Part shown: positions 25,001-31,349 of the stretch, in pieces | How positions within the stretch are numbered: position 1 is the first letter of the stretch | Layout: each line of letters opens with the position of its first letter | Assembly: GCA_044358015.1 (NCBI GenBank) | Contig: JBIKOO010000016.1 | Location: forward strand, 1 to 32,306 | Direction of reading: 5' to 3' | Origin: Casp-actino8 sp044358015 | GTDB taxonomy: Bacteria > Actinomycetota > Acidimicrobiia > Acidimicrobiales > Ilumatobacteraceae | Length of the DNA stretch: 32,306 nucleotides | The notes under the pieces: generated by a model | Seen by the model: the letters and a program-made list of their open reading frames with translations, nothing else | What the model was told of the DNA's origin: nothing | The model's database searches: none | Made by a program: the position numbers and the translations under genes

Positions 25001-25348
25001 ATTGAATTTGAGTACATCAAAAAGTCGGTGACCTACACCTTCAACCTTGACTACAACAGCAGTAATCGGGTGTTGTCTGGTGGTTTGGAGTTCAAGTTTG
25101 AGCGCCGAACCTCATGGAAGTTCTTGTCACATCGTTACCGCCGCCATCCGAAGTTTGAGATCGAGCTTGACTTCTCAATGGACTTTGATAACCCAGGAAA
25201 CGGCAAGCTCTCGTTCTATGGCGCAATCTCAGTTTCGGGAGGTGAGGGAAGCGTGGGCTGTACTTTGAATGCCAACGGGGATGACTCGTGTTCGCTCTAC
25301 GTCAAGATCAAGGTTCTCGGAACTCACGTCTACCGAAGTACCTGGTAG
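16088..25348 (+). CDS. Giant exported multi-module beta protein, 3086 aa
   Basis: Not recognised as a whole. Residues 10-34 are a membrane segment or signal anchor, then a Ser/Thr/Asp linker to about 80. Residues 100-950 are beta-rich, with a duplicated unit (about 131-238 and 391-501). Residues 955-1037 hold seven NGDFEDG-like motifs. Residues 1031-1800 and 2003-2681 carry about ten modules of 125-170 residues with the pattern YT-x-S-x-W-V-K...W-x-x-V/I-S...DD. These resemble CenC-type carbohydrate-binding jelly rolls. Residues 1800-2002 look like a concanavalin-type fold. The C-terminal 400 residues are alternating beta strands. No catalytic motif and no LPxTG-like C-terminus was found. GTG 16088 gives a clean N-terminus; TTG 16046 and TTG 16055 are alternatives. 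A surface adhesin or polymer-binding role is inferred. Confidence 0.85.
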   Translation: MSKIFGWVIKNPLVAAAVGVVALGSVVFGVVALVGSGDSGSVSSSSTDAPADSVVDTSVPTDSVAPTESGSVPVAGEAVVDVVVPAGIKLTGSTSVVDDANWVTTITGGSGSVGGFDLSSNDFSGSLETVDGVTSGSVTVVLSNHPEVVPTWKNDATLVLTYSVAKKALVGEVKYSLSRGQGKIDLSGALNDDGSYKLSAKGSVPFAGKTIALSGSYSAPKNDAVDVKATWRITGSGAAGVIDKTTATGVTTIDMTERVPGVTGTTTVVLGDTTPVVANARVLILDEKAWRVRILNASTKTWAPKVFPVLTVATKDLTGVIASKNNVVTWDLATTAVLTSSKLTMNGTFTYSAAKTWNVAISNGGGQVLGLSQPMSKPSIQGSITIDNGAIDGKVTVTTNDVKMISLPEGWDPLTRLTIKFSNATGAIVKQTNVAAVISRKNSRILLDGDVQGEGAYALTVAGVLRMGATPIPLVGRYESVGYVKNGVARTVPYYKFSGSIKDAAGGKVPLSTGFALGGGSIGMNSEATVQTAGVRTVQQTSGSRQAMEATGGLGGTVDMAFDAYSTFKKYADIKYSDEDNWTATLTVQVDDTWEVPGFSGLSISAESMTGTVQSTDGDLTWNVSIDNTTWRNSTTGVDINAQFTLGDTCPLEDNCSDAEGIYLGMLDGTMDLPDGLPSLAINGALNTDGSWGRIEGVAPDADFDNFSITAPTLTVWKGEREDSFDENMEMPDLSAANDGLNFQFCGGFEISIPGIPTTGTNGCVEWTPDGIVIAQVAVGGSVDGGTSSGGVELDSSQLTGWAWTNLTSLPSVNLYDTVLQLKPELNSLTANFKLPGYLMDKVGLDDSLSNIKATGWFDDTDFSLDGELEVNMSNGGFSLNTITFHIGKQGNAFSLGIGAEALVKVSGNKFPMGVYIGFSAGGGTSEFVIQMDVSGTQSAMPTGGFDAASLVPTGSFEPDDTSAIDGSFDSRQGKGSIPHGDFEDASDSENLLPNPDFETGTGASILPNGDFEDGNSGNFLSNGDIEDLDFTYNGDFEEGNTSGWATNSGYTTTVLSDETAPTENEGTTAVKVKNNNTSGGPYLNTGLYQDIAWPPQGGATYTLSAWVKSPDTTTGRIGLWVQQTGTGSGCSSQPTLAQYQIFNVTTDWQQVSFSVNGALCRNGFRIILDPLDAGDTVEIDAVTFTPSIGGNGTTSNLLPPGNMEDLDVLLNGDFETGSASSWATSSGFTTTVLANERSTAEPMGTTAVRVNNTKTSGGPYNNVGLYQNVSWAPVANATYTLSAWVKSPDSTTGRIGLWIDQKGTASGCSSQTTVSQSQIFNVTTSWTQVSYTVTGSSCKTSFTVTLDPLDYGDSVMIDSVSFTPGTSSSVSAIAALPNVLKPTVLSGVASGSPSVRVEPSIARGGNGVLSATGSSTNWDMYWSTDESPTQFTTYTFSGWVRCRSCLSMAGNMYMDTVGGTLDSVTRAITITQTWQQYSVTLYMANSGHTDTRPGFKDMAATNTEILFDDMTLTVNSLSTVPNVDKPTALSGVPAPTVSFDPDAAHSGQGVLRAMGTSTNWDMYWSTLESPAQYSTFTFEAWAKCRSCGTMSGNIYLDSTGGTADTAQAPITLTQTWQKFSISLYISRSGHTDIRPGFKDMATSYSEVLFDDMSIQSVPWSPSPSTSNQLVEYVPTDGTNVRDGLGSLIYEARANGTSVYYDTAPPTRYATYTGSIWVKAPVNTNATLKITAKGGTEEVATQTFTATTTWQQISKNLTVNNASHTSLRIEVLITSNATTSATQTIYIDDASIIGAPVEIFPDAASTWSGVGYTNFESAPPISNSAGVSYVTDFGNTGKSLRTDGNGDYWYFNSDSWGTVNGDFDTSVDVYIPSNNSSREIANVGFWITGTGNSAIGYGYRLDTGGSNGFITFNGGNRAWVSGNSNGSNVPRGVWMRVRLTAVGDDVTGSITRLDTGAVLGTQTLTMPAGNRSGAFGQGYDSQGNGTTTYGQRWDNFQLYSGSTAVHLYEDSSKAHGGSGYMQIRTSSGSGYASRDTVAVPSQGNTYVGSAWVKSAGSNISGKLTVSVNGTSDTATTSFTANGTWQKVTVNLPVNGSSGTSMKMQIENATAGQSLWVDDAAIQLVGLTQPTPWGIVPGSGGTVATAAYADSTIAHGGDNYLQFSASGSAGSIYYPSTFTPVVGDNYTASLWVKSATGSNMSGQLGISLEGGTTEQKWVSFTANGTWQQVWVTISVTKTNNTTIKTLVKSSTLGASMLIDDADTRQMKPWFIVEPSGTTSAQLLIDDRSLAADGSGFERLVTTGTNAGVYATQATTVQVGATWTMKASVRSTNGGDVNGRLLLTASGGSSSSSETVTQNFTANGDWQVVELTYTATKANTAIRSEVDLSSGGKLDIDAITLVQDTVVQSDPWTTVVGSGGAVTQVVKVDSSRAHDSDGVLQFSKTGSTESGMQHAIKTTPAVGSNYSGTVWVRSSTGTPISGRFVLSTVGGTLESTSTSFTATSDWQMVSLRLPIANSGHTQMLVQVLLSTSDVTLDVDDVIVQEYDWTVFGATASQTQVNDADKAQSGSGFLRITKTNEDDGGVQIDTPGNLSTDTSQTMSMYVRSTTGANVAGHMTLSGVGGMEQDIASTNFTATTDWKKVSVTVAISNTGQTALRSKVFVDAVNAGLEIDSVNVAQEPLGQPDGVTTPLPHPETGYVYLWDDAFGIPGAHLWSMTAQVAIINGRPALGLGATVYFDPTKASGVMTGTDWLKGDLVANISTVEPCFQFGFDATGTDARVAIDGGVFSTSRFQLSFAPRGCTVGDYVIAPGSMFSFDSTLGDAQLHFDLETGRDDNGLPTFYTNMRVQNLKLAGTTYNDMELTIDISAAGSDVSFYGDFSLPMGSMVGDFELSVNSDLLRMAGSVTLSDWKMVGGTFDINSFNFYMSIDIPFSSGSCANFSAGTSGNMAMGKKAYIFDGNMTLECGRLTVFHIEFEYIKKSVTYTFNLDYNSSNRVLSGGLEFKFERRTSWKFLSHRYRRHPKFEIELDFSMDFDNPGNGKLSFYGAISVSGGEGSVGCTLNANGDDSCSLYVKIKVLGTHVYRSTW
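18945..19215 (+). repeat. Run of seven NGDFEDG-like coding motifs
   Basis: Within the giant gene, seven versions of a short motif follow each other every 11-15 residues: PTGSFEPD, IDGSFDSR, PHGDFEDA, PNPDFETG, PNGDFEDG, SNGDIEDL and YNGDFEEG. The last one opens the first jelly-roll module. The motif matches the first strand of CenC-like domains, so this looks like repeated starts of modules whose bodies are absent. Confidence 0.75.
19180..24130 (+). repeat. Tandem array of jelly-roll-like modules in the giant protein
   Basis: Approximate module borders are 19180, 19680, 20200, 20640, 21066, 21485, 22095, 22470, 22885, 23308, 23715 and 24130. The segment 21485-22095 is a different, concanavalin-like fold inserted in the array. 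Modules 1 and 2 are close protein copies, as are 3 and 4, while their codons differ at many synonymous sites. Modules 5 and 7-11 share the W-V-K/R-S, F-T-A-x-x-x-W-Q and V-D-D motifs. Confidence 0.75.
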
Positions 25349-25366
25349 ACAACTTCACCCGTATTT

Positions 25367-25421
25367 GTGATTCTGGTGTGGATTTGTTGCGAAATACGCA
25401 AAAAATCTGCACCAGAATCAC
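25367..25421. terminator. Very long intergenic hairpin between the giant gene and oleA
   Basis: GTGATTCTGGTG (25367-25378) is exactly complementary to CACCAGAATCAC (25410-25421). The pairing continues inward through two G-T wobbles, GATTT with AAATC, one G-A mismatch, and TTGCG with CGCAA around an AAATA loop. The total is about 25 paired positions. No strong T tract follows on the plus strand, so it may be an atypical terminator, a transcript-stabilising structure or a protein-binding palindrome. Confidence 0.65.
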
Positions 25422-25487
25422 GGGGAATGGGGACATTTTTGGGTCGTTTTTCATTAGCCTGATCTAGACCATGTTGGAAGGCTGGGG

Positions 25488-26513
25488 ATGAACAAAAATT
25501 CGGTGTTCCGGCACCAGCACAGTGGCATTTTGAGTCTGGCCGCTGTTGAAGCGCCTCGTATCGTGACCTCTGATTGGATAGACGAGCAACTGGCCGAAAC
25601 ATACCAGCGCAACGGTTTGCGACCTGGTCTACTCGCTGGTCTCGCTGGTATCGAAGAACGTCGCTGGTGGGATGACGATGTGTCTTTCACCGATGCCGCC
25701 GCGATGGCTGGTCGTGCCGCCATTGAAAAGGCTGGTATTGATCCTTCAAAGATCGGTATTTTGATTTCGACGTCGGTCTGTAAAGAAAATCTTGAGCCAT
25801 CTGTTGCCTGTGCGGTTCATCATCAGTTGGGCTTGTCGACTTCGTGCCTCAACTTCGACATCGCAAATGCCTGTCTCGGATTTATCAATGCAATGCACTT
25901 GGCAGCCACGATGCTTGATGCAGGAACTGTTGAGTATGCCCTCATTGTTGACGGAGAGGGAAGCCGCTACACGCAGCAAACAACTCTTGAACGTTTACGT
26001 AACCCGAATTCAACTGCTGGTGATGTGTTCGCCGAGTTCGCATCGCTCACTCTTGGTTCAGGTGCAGCAGCCATGGTGATGGCACGCAAGAACCGCCATG
26101 GTGATGTGCATCGCCTCATCGGTGGAGTTGCTCGCGCTGGTACTGAACACAATGCATTGTGTATCGGCAACCTCGATCGAATGACCACCGATACACATGG
26201 TCTGCTTGTAGCCGGTCTTGATTTGGCCGCCGATGCATGGGAAGCATCAAAGGCTGACTTCGATTGGACCGACGGACTTGATTGGTACATCTTCCATCAA
26301 GTGAGCAAAGTTCATACCACGATGTTGTGTGATCGTTTAGCGATTGATTCTTCGAAGGTTCCGTTGACTTTCCCGAAGTACGGAAATGTTGGACCTGCGG
26401 CAGTTCCCATCACTTTGGCCAGTGTTCAAGATCAAATTGAGCCTGGCCAACGCGTTCTGTGTATGGGAATTGGTTCTGGTTTGAACACCAGTTTCTCAGA
26501 AATTCTTTGGTGA
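25488..26513 (+). CDS. oleA: OleA, head-to-head acyl-CoA condensing thiolase
   Basis: OleA joins two fatty acyl-CoAs by a non-decarboxylative Claisen condensation to a beta-keto acid. The 341-residue protein has the thiolase-fold triad: Cys129 in DIANACLGF, His270 in IFHQVSK and Asn300 in KYGNVGPAAV. A glutamate in LEPS (about residue 101) may be the base contributed across the dimer, as in Xanthomonas OleA (inference). A FabH (KAS III) role is the alternative, but the neighbours oleBC and oleD decide for OleA. ATG 25488 is preceded by GGAAGG/GGGG. The gene follows the long hairpin and leads an operon whose next gene starts two bases after its stop. Confidence 0.92.
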   Translation: MNKNSVFRHQHSGILSLAAVEAPRIVTSDWIDEQLAETYQRNGLRPGLLAGLAGIEERRWWDDDVSFTDAAAMAGRAAIEKAGIDPSKIGILISTSVCKENLEPSVACAVHHQLGLSTSCLNFDIANACLGFINAMHLAATMLDAGTVEYALIVDGEGSRYTQQTTLERLRNPNSTAGDVFAEFASLTLGSGAAAMVMARKNRHGDVHRLIGGVARAGTEHNALCIGNLDRMTTDTHGLLVAGLDLAADAWEASKADFDWTDGLDWYIFHQVSKVHTTMLCDRLAIDSSKVPLTFPKYGNVGPAAVPITLASVQDQIEPGQRVLCMGIGSGLNTSFSEILW

Positions 26514-26515
26514 CA

Positions 26516-28996
26516 ATGTCCGCTCCGTCCACACAACTGTTGGGCGAGATTGGGCTTGATCCTTCGTGGTCGCACACAGTTGAAGTGCCCAGTCACGATG
26601 AGAAAACACATCGTTGGCACTATCTAGATCGTCCAGGTTTAGATGACAGCGCACCAACAGTGCTGTGTCTGCATGGCAACCCGACATGGTCATATTTGTG
26701 GTCACGACTCTTTCATGAACTCAACGAAAAATTTCGTGTGATCGCTCCCGATCATTTATCGATGGGTTACTCCGAGCAAGTGGGCGCTCGTCGTTATCGC
26801 GATCGTGTCGCCGACATCAAAGATTTTGTGGACGCACTTGGAATCAGCGGCCCGATATGGCTCGTTGCCCAAGACTGGGGTGGAGCGATTGCAATGGGAT
26901 ATGCCGTTGCGCATCCAGAAAAAGTTGCTGGATTGGTTCTGTCAAATACGGGGATTGCAGTACCTGAAGGGCGCAAAGCTCCACGCCTGATACAGATCTC
27001 TGCGAGCGGGGGATTGCACCGCACGATCACACGCAATACGTCTTTGTTTGTGCGAGGAACTGCATTCTTGCCAGGTGCGGGTCTTTCAAAGCAACAGCGT
27101 CAGGGTTTAGTTGCGCCGTATATGCATCGAAATCAGCGTGATGGCATTGGTGGTTTCGTTGCCGATGTGCCCTTCAATGACAAGCACGAATCATTCAAGG
27201 ACATTGCCCAAGTTGCCGCACAATTGCCGAACTTAAATGTTCCGGTTCGACTGTGGTGGGGTGCAAAAGACCCTGTTTTTAATGATGATTTCGCTGATGA
27301 TCTGATCAAGCGGTTATCTGACGTGCAGATTCACAGAGTCGCTAATAGTGGGCATCTAGCAGTTCTTGAAACTTCGATCGCAACATTCGTTGAGAATGCG
27401 ATCTCGCAGTCAGGGTCAATAAATCCACAAGCAGTCGATGCAACCAAGGTTGGCGAATCCCTTTGGTCACGTATTGAAAGTCCAAGCCGTCAAAATACTT
27501 TGGCGATTTACGACGGAGCAGATAAGTCATCCGTGAAATTCTCGGAACTCGATTCGCGTGTCGCTAGTTTCGCCCAGGGCTTGATTCAACAAGGTGTTCA
27601 TTCAGGTGACCGTGTTGCCGTGCTTGTGCCCCCGAGCATTGATCTCATTGCCTTGGTGTATGCCTGTTGGCGTATCGGAGCGGTGACAGTCATCGCCGAT
27701 CGTGGACTTGGCATCAAAGGCTTGGGTCGTGCAGTCAAATCATCGAGGGTGCAACATGTCGTTGGCGTCCGCGCGGCCGTAGTTGCAGCTCGAACTTTGC
27801 GCTGGGCGGCACGCGCGACTTTCATTGATCTCAAGTCATTACAAAACTCCATGCAACTTGAGGGGCTCTCGCAATTGGCGCTTGCTGAACCTGTAGCAAA
27901 TGATTTGGCGGCCATTCTCTTTACATCTGGTGCGACTGGTCCGGCCAAGGGCGTGCGTTACACACATGGTCAACTCGGGGCACAGCGCGATATTTTGCAA
28001 GCGGTGTACAACATCACGGACACTGACAGTTTTGTGGCCGCATTCGCACCGTTCGCATTGTTTGGTCCAGCGCTAGGTATCACAACTGGTCTCGCCGACA
28101 TGGATGTCACCTCGCCAGCCACTCTTACCGCGCAAGCATTAGATGATGCATGTCGGGCGACTGAAGCCACGATGGTTTTCGCTTCGCCAGCAGCATTAGC
28201 AAATGTTCTCAAGACTTCTACGACAAACTTGTCTTCGTTAAAACAAGTGCGACTGGTGATGTCAGCGGGTGCACCGGTCCCGATTGAAACTTTGCGTCAG
28301 ATGACACGGCTGTGTCCGCAAGCCGAAATGCATACCCCTTACGGAATGACTGAAGTCTTGCCAGTCGCTGACCTTTCACTTGAACAACGCGAAGCAGTTG
28401 GTGAAGGTGCAGGCGTGTGTGTTGGCAAGCCAGTGAACAACTGCCGCGTCAAGATCGTGGCAGTTGACGGTGGGGTTACCGAACTACCACATGGCGAAAC
28501 TGGTGAAGTAGTTGTGAGCGCGCCATGGATGTCTCTTGGCTATAACCGATTGTGGCTCACTCAGCAGAAGGCTCGTTTTGTGAGCGATGGTTTGACCTGG
28601 CATCGCACCGGTGATGTCGGCCATCTCGATAGCGAAGGACATGTGTGGATCGAAGGACGAGTCGTGCACATGATTCATACAGCTCAAGGATCAATCACGC
28701 CAGTGCCGTTGGAAACTGTCTGTGAAATGATTTCAGGAGTCCAGCGAGCCGCCGCCGTAGGAATTGGCGAACCAGGTATTCAGCAAATCGTTATTGTTCT
28801 TGAAACTGATGAAAAGAACGAGAATGTTGCTTCGGCCGCATTGACGGCACAGGTGCGTCAGGCACTTGGGCAGGTTGATGTTGTTGCGGTTTGGGAGACG
28901 AAAAAACTTCCCGTTGATATACGCCATAACTCAAAGATTGATCGCACCGCATTGGGGCAACGAATGCAGAAAGTACTTTCAGGTCGATCAAAATGA
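26516..28996 (+). CDS. oleBC: OleB-OleC fusion: beta-lactone decarboxylase and beta-lactone synthetase
   Basis: The 826-residue protein joins two pathway enzymes. Residues 1-310 are an Asp-nucleophile alpha/beta hydrolase of the haloalkane dehalogenase family (HGNPTWS at 53-59, Asp120 in AQDWGG, Asp252 in GAKDPVF, His280 in NSGHLAV), as in OleB, which decarboxylates a beta-lactone to a cis-olefin. Residues about 330-826 are an AMP-ligase fold: phosphate loop FTSGATGPAKGV near 468-479, YGMTE near 608, TGDVGHLD near 698. OleC of this fold makes the beta-lactone from a beta-hydroxy acid. OleBC fusions are known in actinobacteria. ATG 26516 was chosen; GTG 26510 overlapping the oleA stop is possible. 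It overlaps oleD by four bases. Confidence 0.92.
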   Translation: MSAPSTQLLGEIGLDPSWSHTVEVPSHDEKTHRWHYLDRPGLDDSAPTVLCLHGNPTWSYLWSRLFHELNEKFRVIAPDHLSMGYSEQVGARRYRDRVADIKDFVDALGISGPIWLVAQDWGGAIAMGYAVAHPEKVAGLVLSNTGIAVPEGRKAPRLIQISASGGLHRTITRNTSLFVRGTAFLPGAGLSKQQRQGLVAPYMHRNQRDGIGGFVADVPFNDKHESFKDIAQVAAQLPNLNVPVRLWWGAKDPVFNDDFADDLIKRLSDVQIHRVANSGHLAVLETSIATFVENAISQSGSINPQAVDATKVGESLWSRIESPSRQNTLAIYDGADKSSVKFSELDSRVASFAQGLIQQGVHSGDRVAVLVPPSIDLIALVYACWRIGAVTVIADRGLGIKGLGRAVKSSRVQHVVGVRAAVVAARTLRWAARATFIDLKSLQNSMQLEGLSQLALAEPVANDLAAILFTSGATGPAKGVRYTHGQLGAQRDILQAVYNITDTDSFVAAFAPFALFGPALGITTGLADMDVTSPATLTAQALDDACRATEATMVFASPAALANVLKTSTTNLSSLKQVRLVMSAGAPVPIETLRQMTRLCPQAEMHTPYGMTEVLPVADLSLEQREAVGEGAGVCVGKPVNNCRVKIVAVDGGVTELPHGETGEVVVSAPWMSLGYNRLWLTQQKARFVSDGLTWHRTGDVGHLDSEGHVWIEGRVVHMIHTAQGSITPVPLETVCEMISGVQRAAAVGIGEPGIQQIVIVLETDEKNENVASAALTAQVRQALGQVDVVAVWETKKLPVDIRHNSKIDRTALGQRMQKVLSGRSK

Positions 28997-29979
28997 AGGT
29001 GCTGGTGACTGGTGCGGGAAGCCTGTTACTTGGTGGCATTGCTCAACAACTTGCTGAGCGCGGTGAACACGTTGTGTGTTTCCAACGTCGAAGAACTGAA
29101 ACGACACATCAGAACATCACGATGTTTGCCGGCGATATTCGTGATCGAGGTTCGGTCACCGAGGCAGCAAGTGGTTGCGATGCGATCATCCATGGTGCCG
29201 CCCGAGTAGGGGTCATGGGTTCGTGGGAAGAATTTCATTCCACCAATGTTGATGGAACATCCAATGTTTTGCGCGCGACGACTGAACATCAGATATCACG
29301 CTTGGTCTATGTTTCGACTCCTTCAGTTGCTCATGTTGGCGATGCCATTGAGGGAGATATTGCGACTCCAGCAACAACTGGACGTAAGCGGGCTTACTAC
29401 GCCGAGTCAAAGGCGCAAGCAGAGATCTTGGCGCTGCAGGCTAATGGTGCAGATCTGGGTGTAGTGGCAATTCGTCCGCACCTCGTTTGGGGTCCTGGAG
29501 ATACTCAACTCGTTGGACGAATTGTTGAACGTGCCCGCCAAGGACGTTTGGTTATGGTCGGCTCAGGTAATGCCCTCGTTGATTCAACATATATTGACAA
29601 CGCAATTAGTGCGCATATCGCTGCACTTGATGCGGTCACACCTGGATCACCATGCGCAGGCAAGGCATATGTCATTTCAAATGGTGAGCCTCGAACCGTG
29701 AATGAATTGATGAGTCGTATTTGTGAGGCGGCTGGAGTTGATTTTTCTCCAAAACATGTTCCGGCAGTGATCGCTCGCAATCTTGGAAGTGTGGTTGAGC
29801 GAGTATGGCCTCTATTTCGAAAAGACGAACCGCCGATAACACGTTTTGTTGCCGAACAGTTGGGAACCGCGCATTGGTTTGATCAGCGTCCAGCACATGC
29901 GGATTTGAATTGGAAGCCGACGGTGAGCCTAGATGAGGGCTTCGTTCGGCTCGCTCAGTGGTTCGTACAGACGGCTTGA
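28993..29979 (+). CDS. oleD: OleD, NADPH-dependent 2-alkyl-3-ketoacid reductase
   Basis: This is an extended short-chain dehydrogenase of 328 residues. The N-terminal nucleotide motif is TGAGSLLLGG, a variant of TGxxGxxG. The catalytic serine lies in YVSTPSV and the YxxxK pair in YYAESKAQAE (about residues 133-137). OleD reduces the OleA product to the beta-hydroxy acid used by OleC. ATG 28993 overlaps the oleBC stop (ATGA), so the three genes are one unit. It converges with the exonuclease gene, 10 bases between. Confidence 0.9.
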   Translation: MKVLVTGAGSLLLGGIAQQLAERGEHVVCFQRRRTETTHQNITMFAGDIRDRGSVTEAASGCDAIIHGAARVGVMGSWEEFHSTNVDGTSNVLRATTEHQISRLVYVSTPSVAHVGDAIEGDIATPATTGRKRAYYAESKAQAEILALQANGADLGVVAIRPHLVWGPGDTQLVGRIVERARQGRLVMVGSGNALVDSTYIDNAISAHIAALDAVTPGSPCAGKAYVISNGEPRTVNELMSRICEAAGVDFSPKHVPAVIARNLGSVVERVWPLFRKDEPPITRFVAEQLGTAHWFDQRPAHADLNWKPTVSLDEGFVRLAQWFVQTA

Positions 29980-29989
29980 AGAATCTCTG

Positions 29990-30790
29990 TCAGATTTCGT
30001 AAGTGGCAATGACCGGCGCGTGATCAGACCAGCGGGTGTCATACGACGGGGCGCGATCAACAAAGGCGGCACTTGCCTTTTTGGCTAGTTCGGGACTCGC
30101 GATGTGATAGTCGATTCTCCAACCAGCGTTGTTGTCAAAGGCCTTACCGCGCCACGACCACCATGAATATGGACCTGCTACCTCACCGGCATGTTGGCGC
30201 AAAACATCAACCCAATCGTATTGGTCAAACATCTCATCAAACCAGGCTCGTTCTTCGGGCAAGAAGCCTGCGCTTTTCAGATTGCCCTTCCAGTTTTTGA
30301 GATCGAGTTCTTTATGAGCGACATTTAAGTCACCAGTGAGCAACAAGAGATTTCCCGAAGAGCGCATATCAAGCATGCGCTTCTTCATTGCGTCAAGAAA
30401 GGCGAACTTCTCGGTCATGCGCTCGGGTGATTCGGCGTCGCCAGTATGTACGTAAGCAGAGACAACCGAAAGTGTTTTTGTCTTGGTGATTTTGATATCT
30501 GACTGAATCCATCGGCCGGTGAAATTGTGAACCTTGTGATTGCCGCCAATAAGCGAAGTGGTGATCGGGAAGCGACTTGCAACCGCAACGCCAGCCCGGC
30601 CTTTCTGGTTGCATTCGGCGTGAGCGATATGCCAGCCATCACCCATGAGTTCGGCGACTAATTCATCGGGGCAGCGAACTTCTTGCATCGTGATGATGTC
30701 GGGTTGACGTTCGTCAATCCAGGCATGCATTCCGTTCTTTACGGCGGCGCGAAGCCCGTTCACATTGACTGAGGCGATAGTGATCGTCAT
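29990..30790 (-). CDS. xth: Exodeoxyribonuclease III / AP endonuclease
   Basis: The 266-residue protein is a complete ExoIII-type metal-dependent nuclease for base excision repair. It shows Asn11 in NVNGLR, the metal-binding Glu37 in MQEVRC, the YVHTG tyrosine, TGDLNVAH, WRIDYHIAS and the terminal SDHAPV catalytic histidine. It starts at ATG 30790. There is no apparent functional link to the ole operon, which it faces tail to tail. Confidence 0.94.
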   Translation of the reverse strand: MTITIASVNVNGLRAAVKNGMHAWIDERQPDIITMQEVRCPDELVAELMGDGWHIAHAECNQKGRAGVAVASRFPITTSLIGGNHKVHNFTGRWIQSDIKITKTKTLSVVSAYVHTGDAESPERMTEKFAFLDAMKKRMLDMRSSGNLLLLTGDLNVAHKELDLKNWKGNLKSAGFLPEERAWFDEMFDQYDWVDVLRQHAGEVAGPYSWWSWRGKAFDNNAGWRIDYHIASPELAKKASAAFVDRAPSYDTRWSDHAPVIATYEI

Positions 30791-30845
30791 ACAAAGATCG
30801 TGCCATATGACGGTCTCAGTCGCCTAGTTTTTGATGACGGGCCGG

Positions 30846-30890
30846 GTTCTATGTCGTTGAGTTCTATGTTGTTGAGTTTTATGTCGCTGA
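30846..30890. repeat. Three 15-bp tandem repeats spanning a stop codon
   Basis: The unit GTTCTATGTCGTTGA occurs three times in a row (30846-30860, 30861-30875, 30876-30890) with few changes, plus a partial fourth start. On the minus strand each unit reads as Asn-Ser-(Ala/Thr)-Thr-stop in the frame of the adjacent AhpD-like gene, so the true stop (30879-30881) is followed by two in-frame copies of the same ending. Confidence 0.85.
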
Positions 30891-31244
30891 GTTCTGGGCG
30901 GCGACAAAGTCTTTAAATGATGCCAAAGCGCGCGGGCCATAGACAGTCGCAGGTCCGCCGTTCATGAGCACTGCGACACCGATTGCCTCGGCCACTTCGG
31001 CTTCGGTAGCGCCCTGCTTAGCGGCGCCTCGTGCGTGTGAGGCAATGCAACCATCGCATCGATGACTGATTCCGATTGCGAGCGCAATGAGTTCTTTGGT
31101 TTTGCTATCTAACACACCAGGAGCCATGACAGCTGTGTGGAGTCCAGCAAAGGCTTTCATGACATCGGGGATTTGATGGCGTAAATCACGAGCCAGGGGA
31201 ATGAGCTCGTTCATGACATCGGTACCGTGGGTGTGATCACTCAT
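30879..31244 (-). CDS. AhpD-like carboxymuconolactone decarboxylase family protein
   Basis: A 121-residue all-helical protein with the family CxxC-x3-H motif (Cys63, Cys66, His70 in RCDGCIASH). In AhpD-like members these cysteines form a redox-active disulfide used for peroxide reduction, whereas true carboxymuconolactone decarboxylases lack the pair. The substrate is not known; small oxidoreductases of this kind are usually named only by family. It starts at ATG 31244, divergent from the methyltransferase with 105 bases between. The 3' end runs into a 15-bp tandem repeat. Confidence 0.87.
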   Translation of the reverse strand: MSDHTHGTDVMNELIPLARDLRHQIPDVMKAFAGLHTAVMAPGVLDSKTKELIALAIGISHRCDGCIASHARGAAKQGATEAEVAEAIGVAVLMNGGPATVYGPRALASFKDFVAAQNSAT

Positions 31245-31349
31245 GAACTTATTGTGGCATGCAGTGGAGTGAAATAGGGACGGTCTAAAGTCATTTTTGT
31301 CGTTTGAAAGATCTTCACTTCACGACAATTGAGAACGAGAGACTCTGAT

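Noticed and set aside
25250..25348. Possible sorting signal at the end of the giant protein
   Set aside because: There is no LPxTG-like motif, hydrophobic segment or basic tail at the C-terminus.
29982..29996. AATCT-CTGTC-AGATT hairpin between oleD and xth
   Set aside because: A five-base AT-rich stem is too weak to call a terminator.
30846..30890. Tandem repeat considered as a CRISPR remnant
   Set aside because: Units are 15 bp and directly adjacent, without spacers or cas genes.
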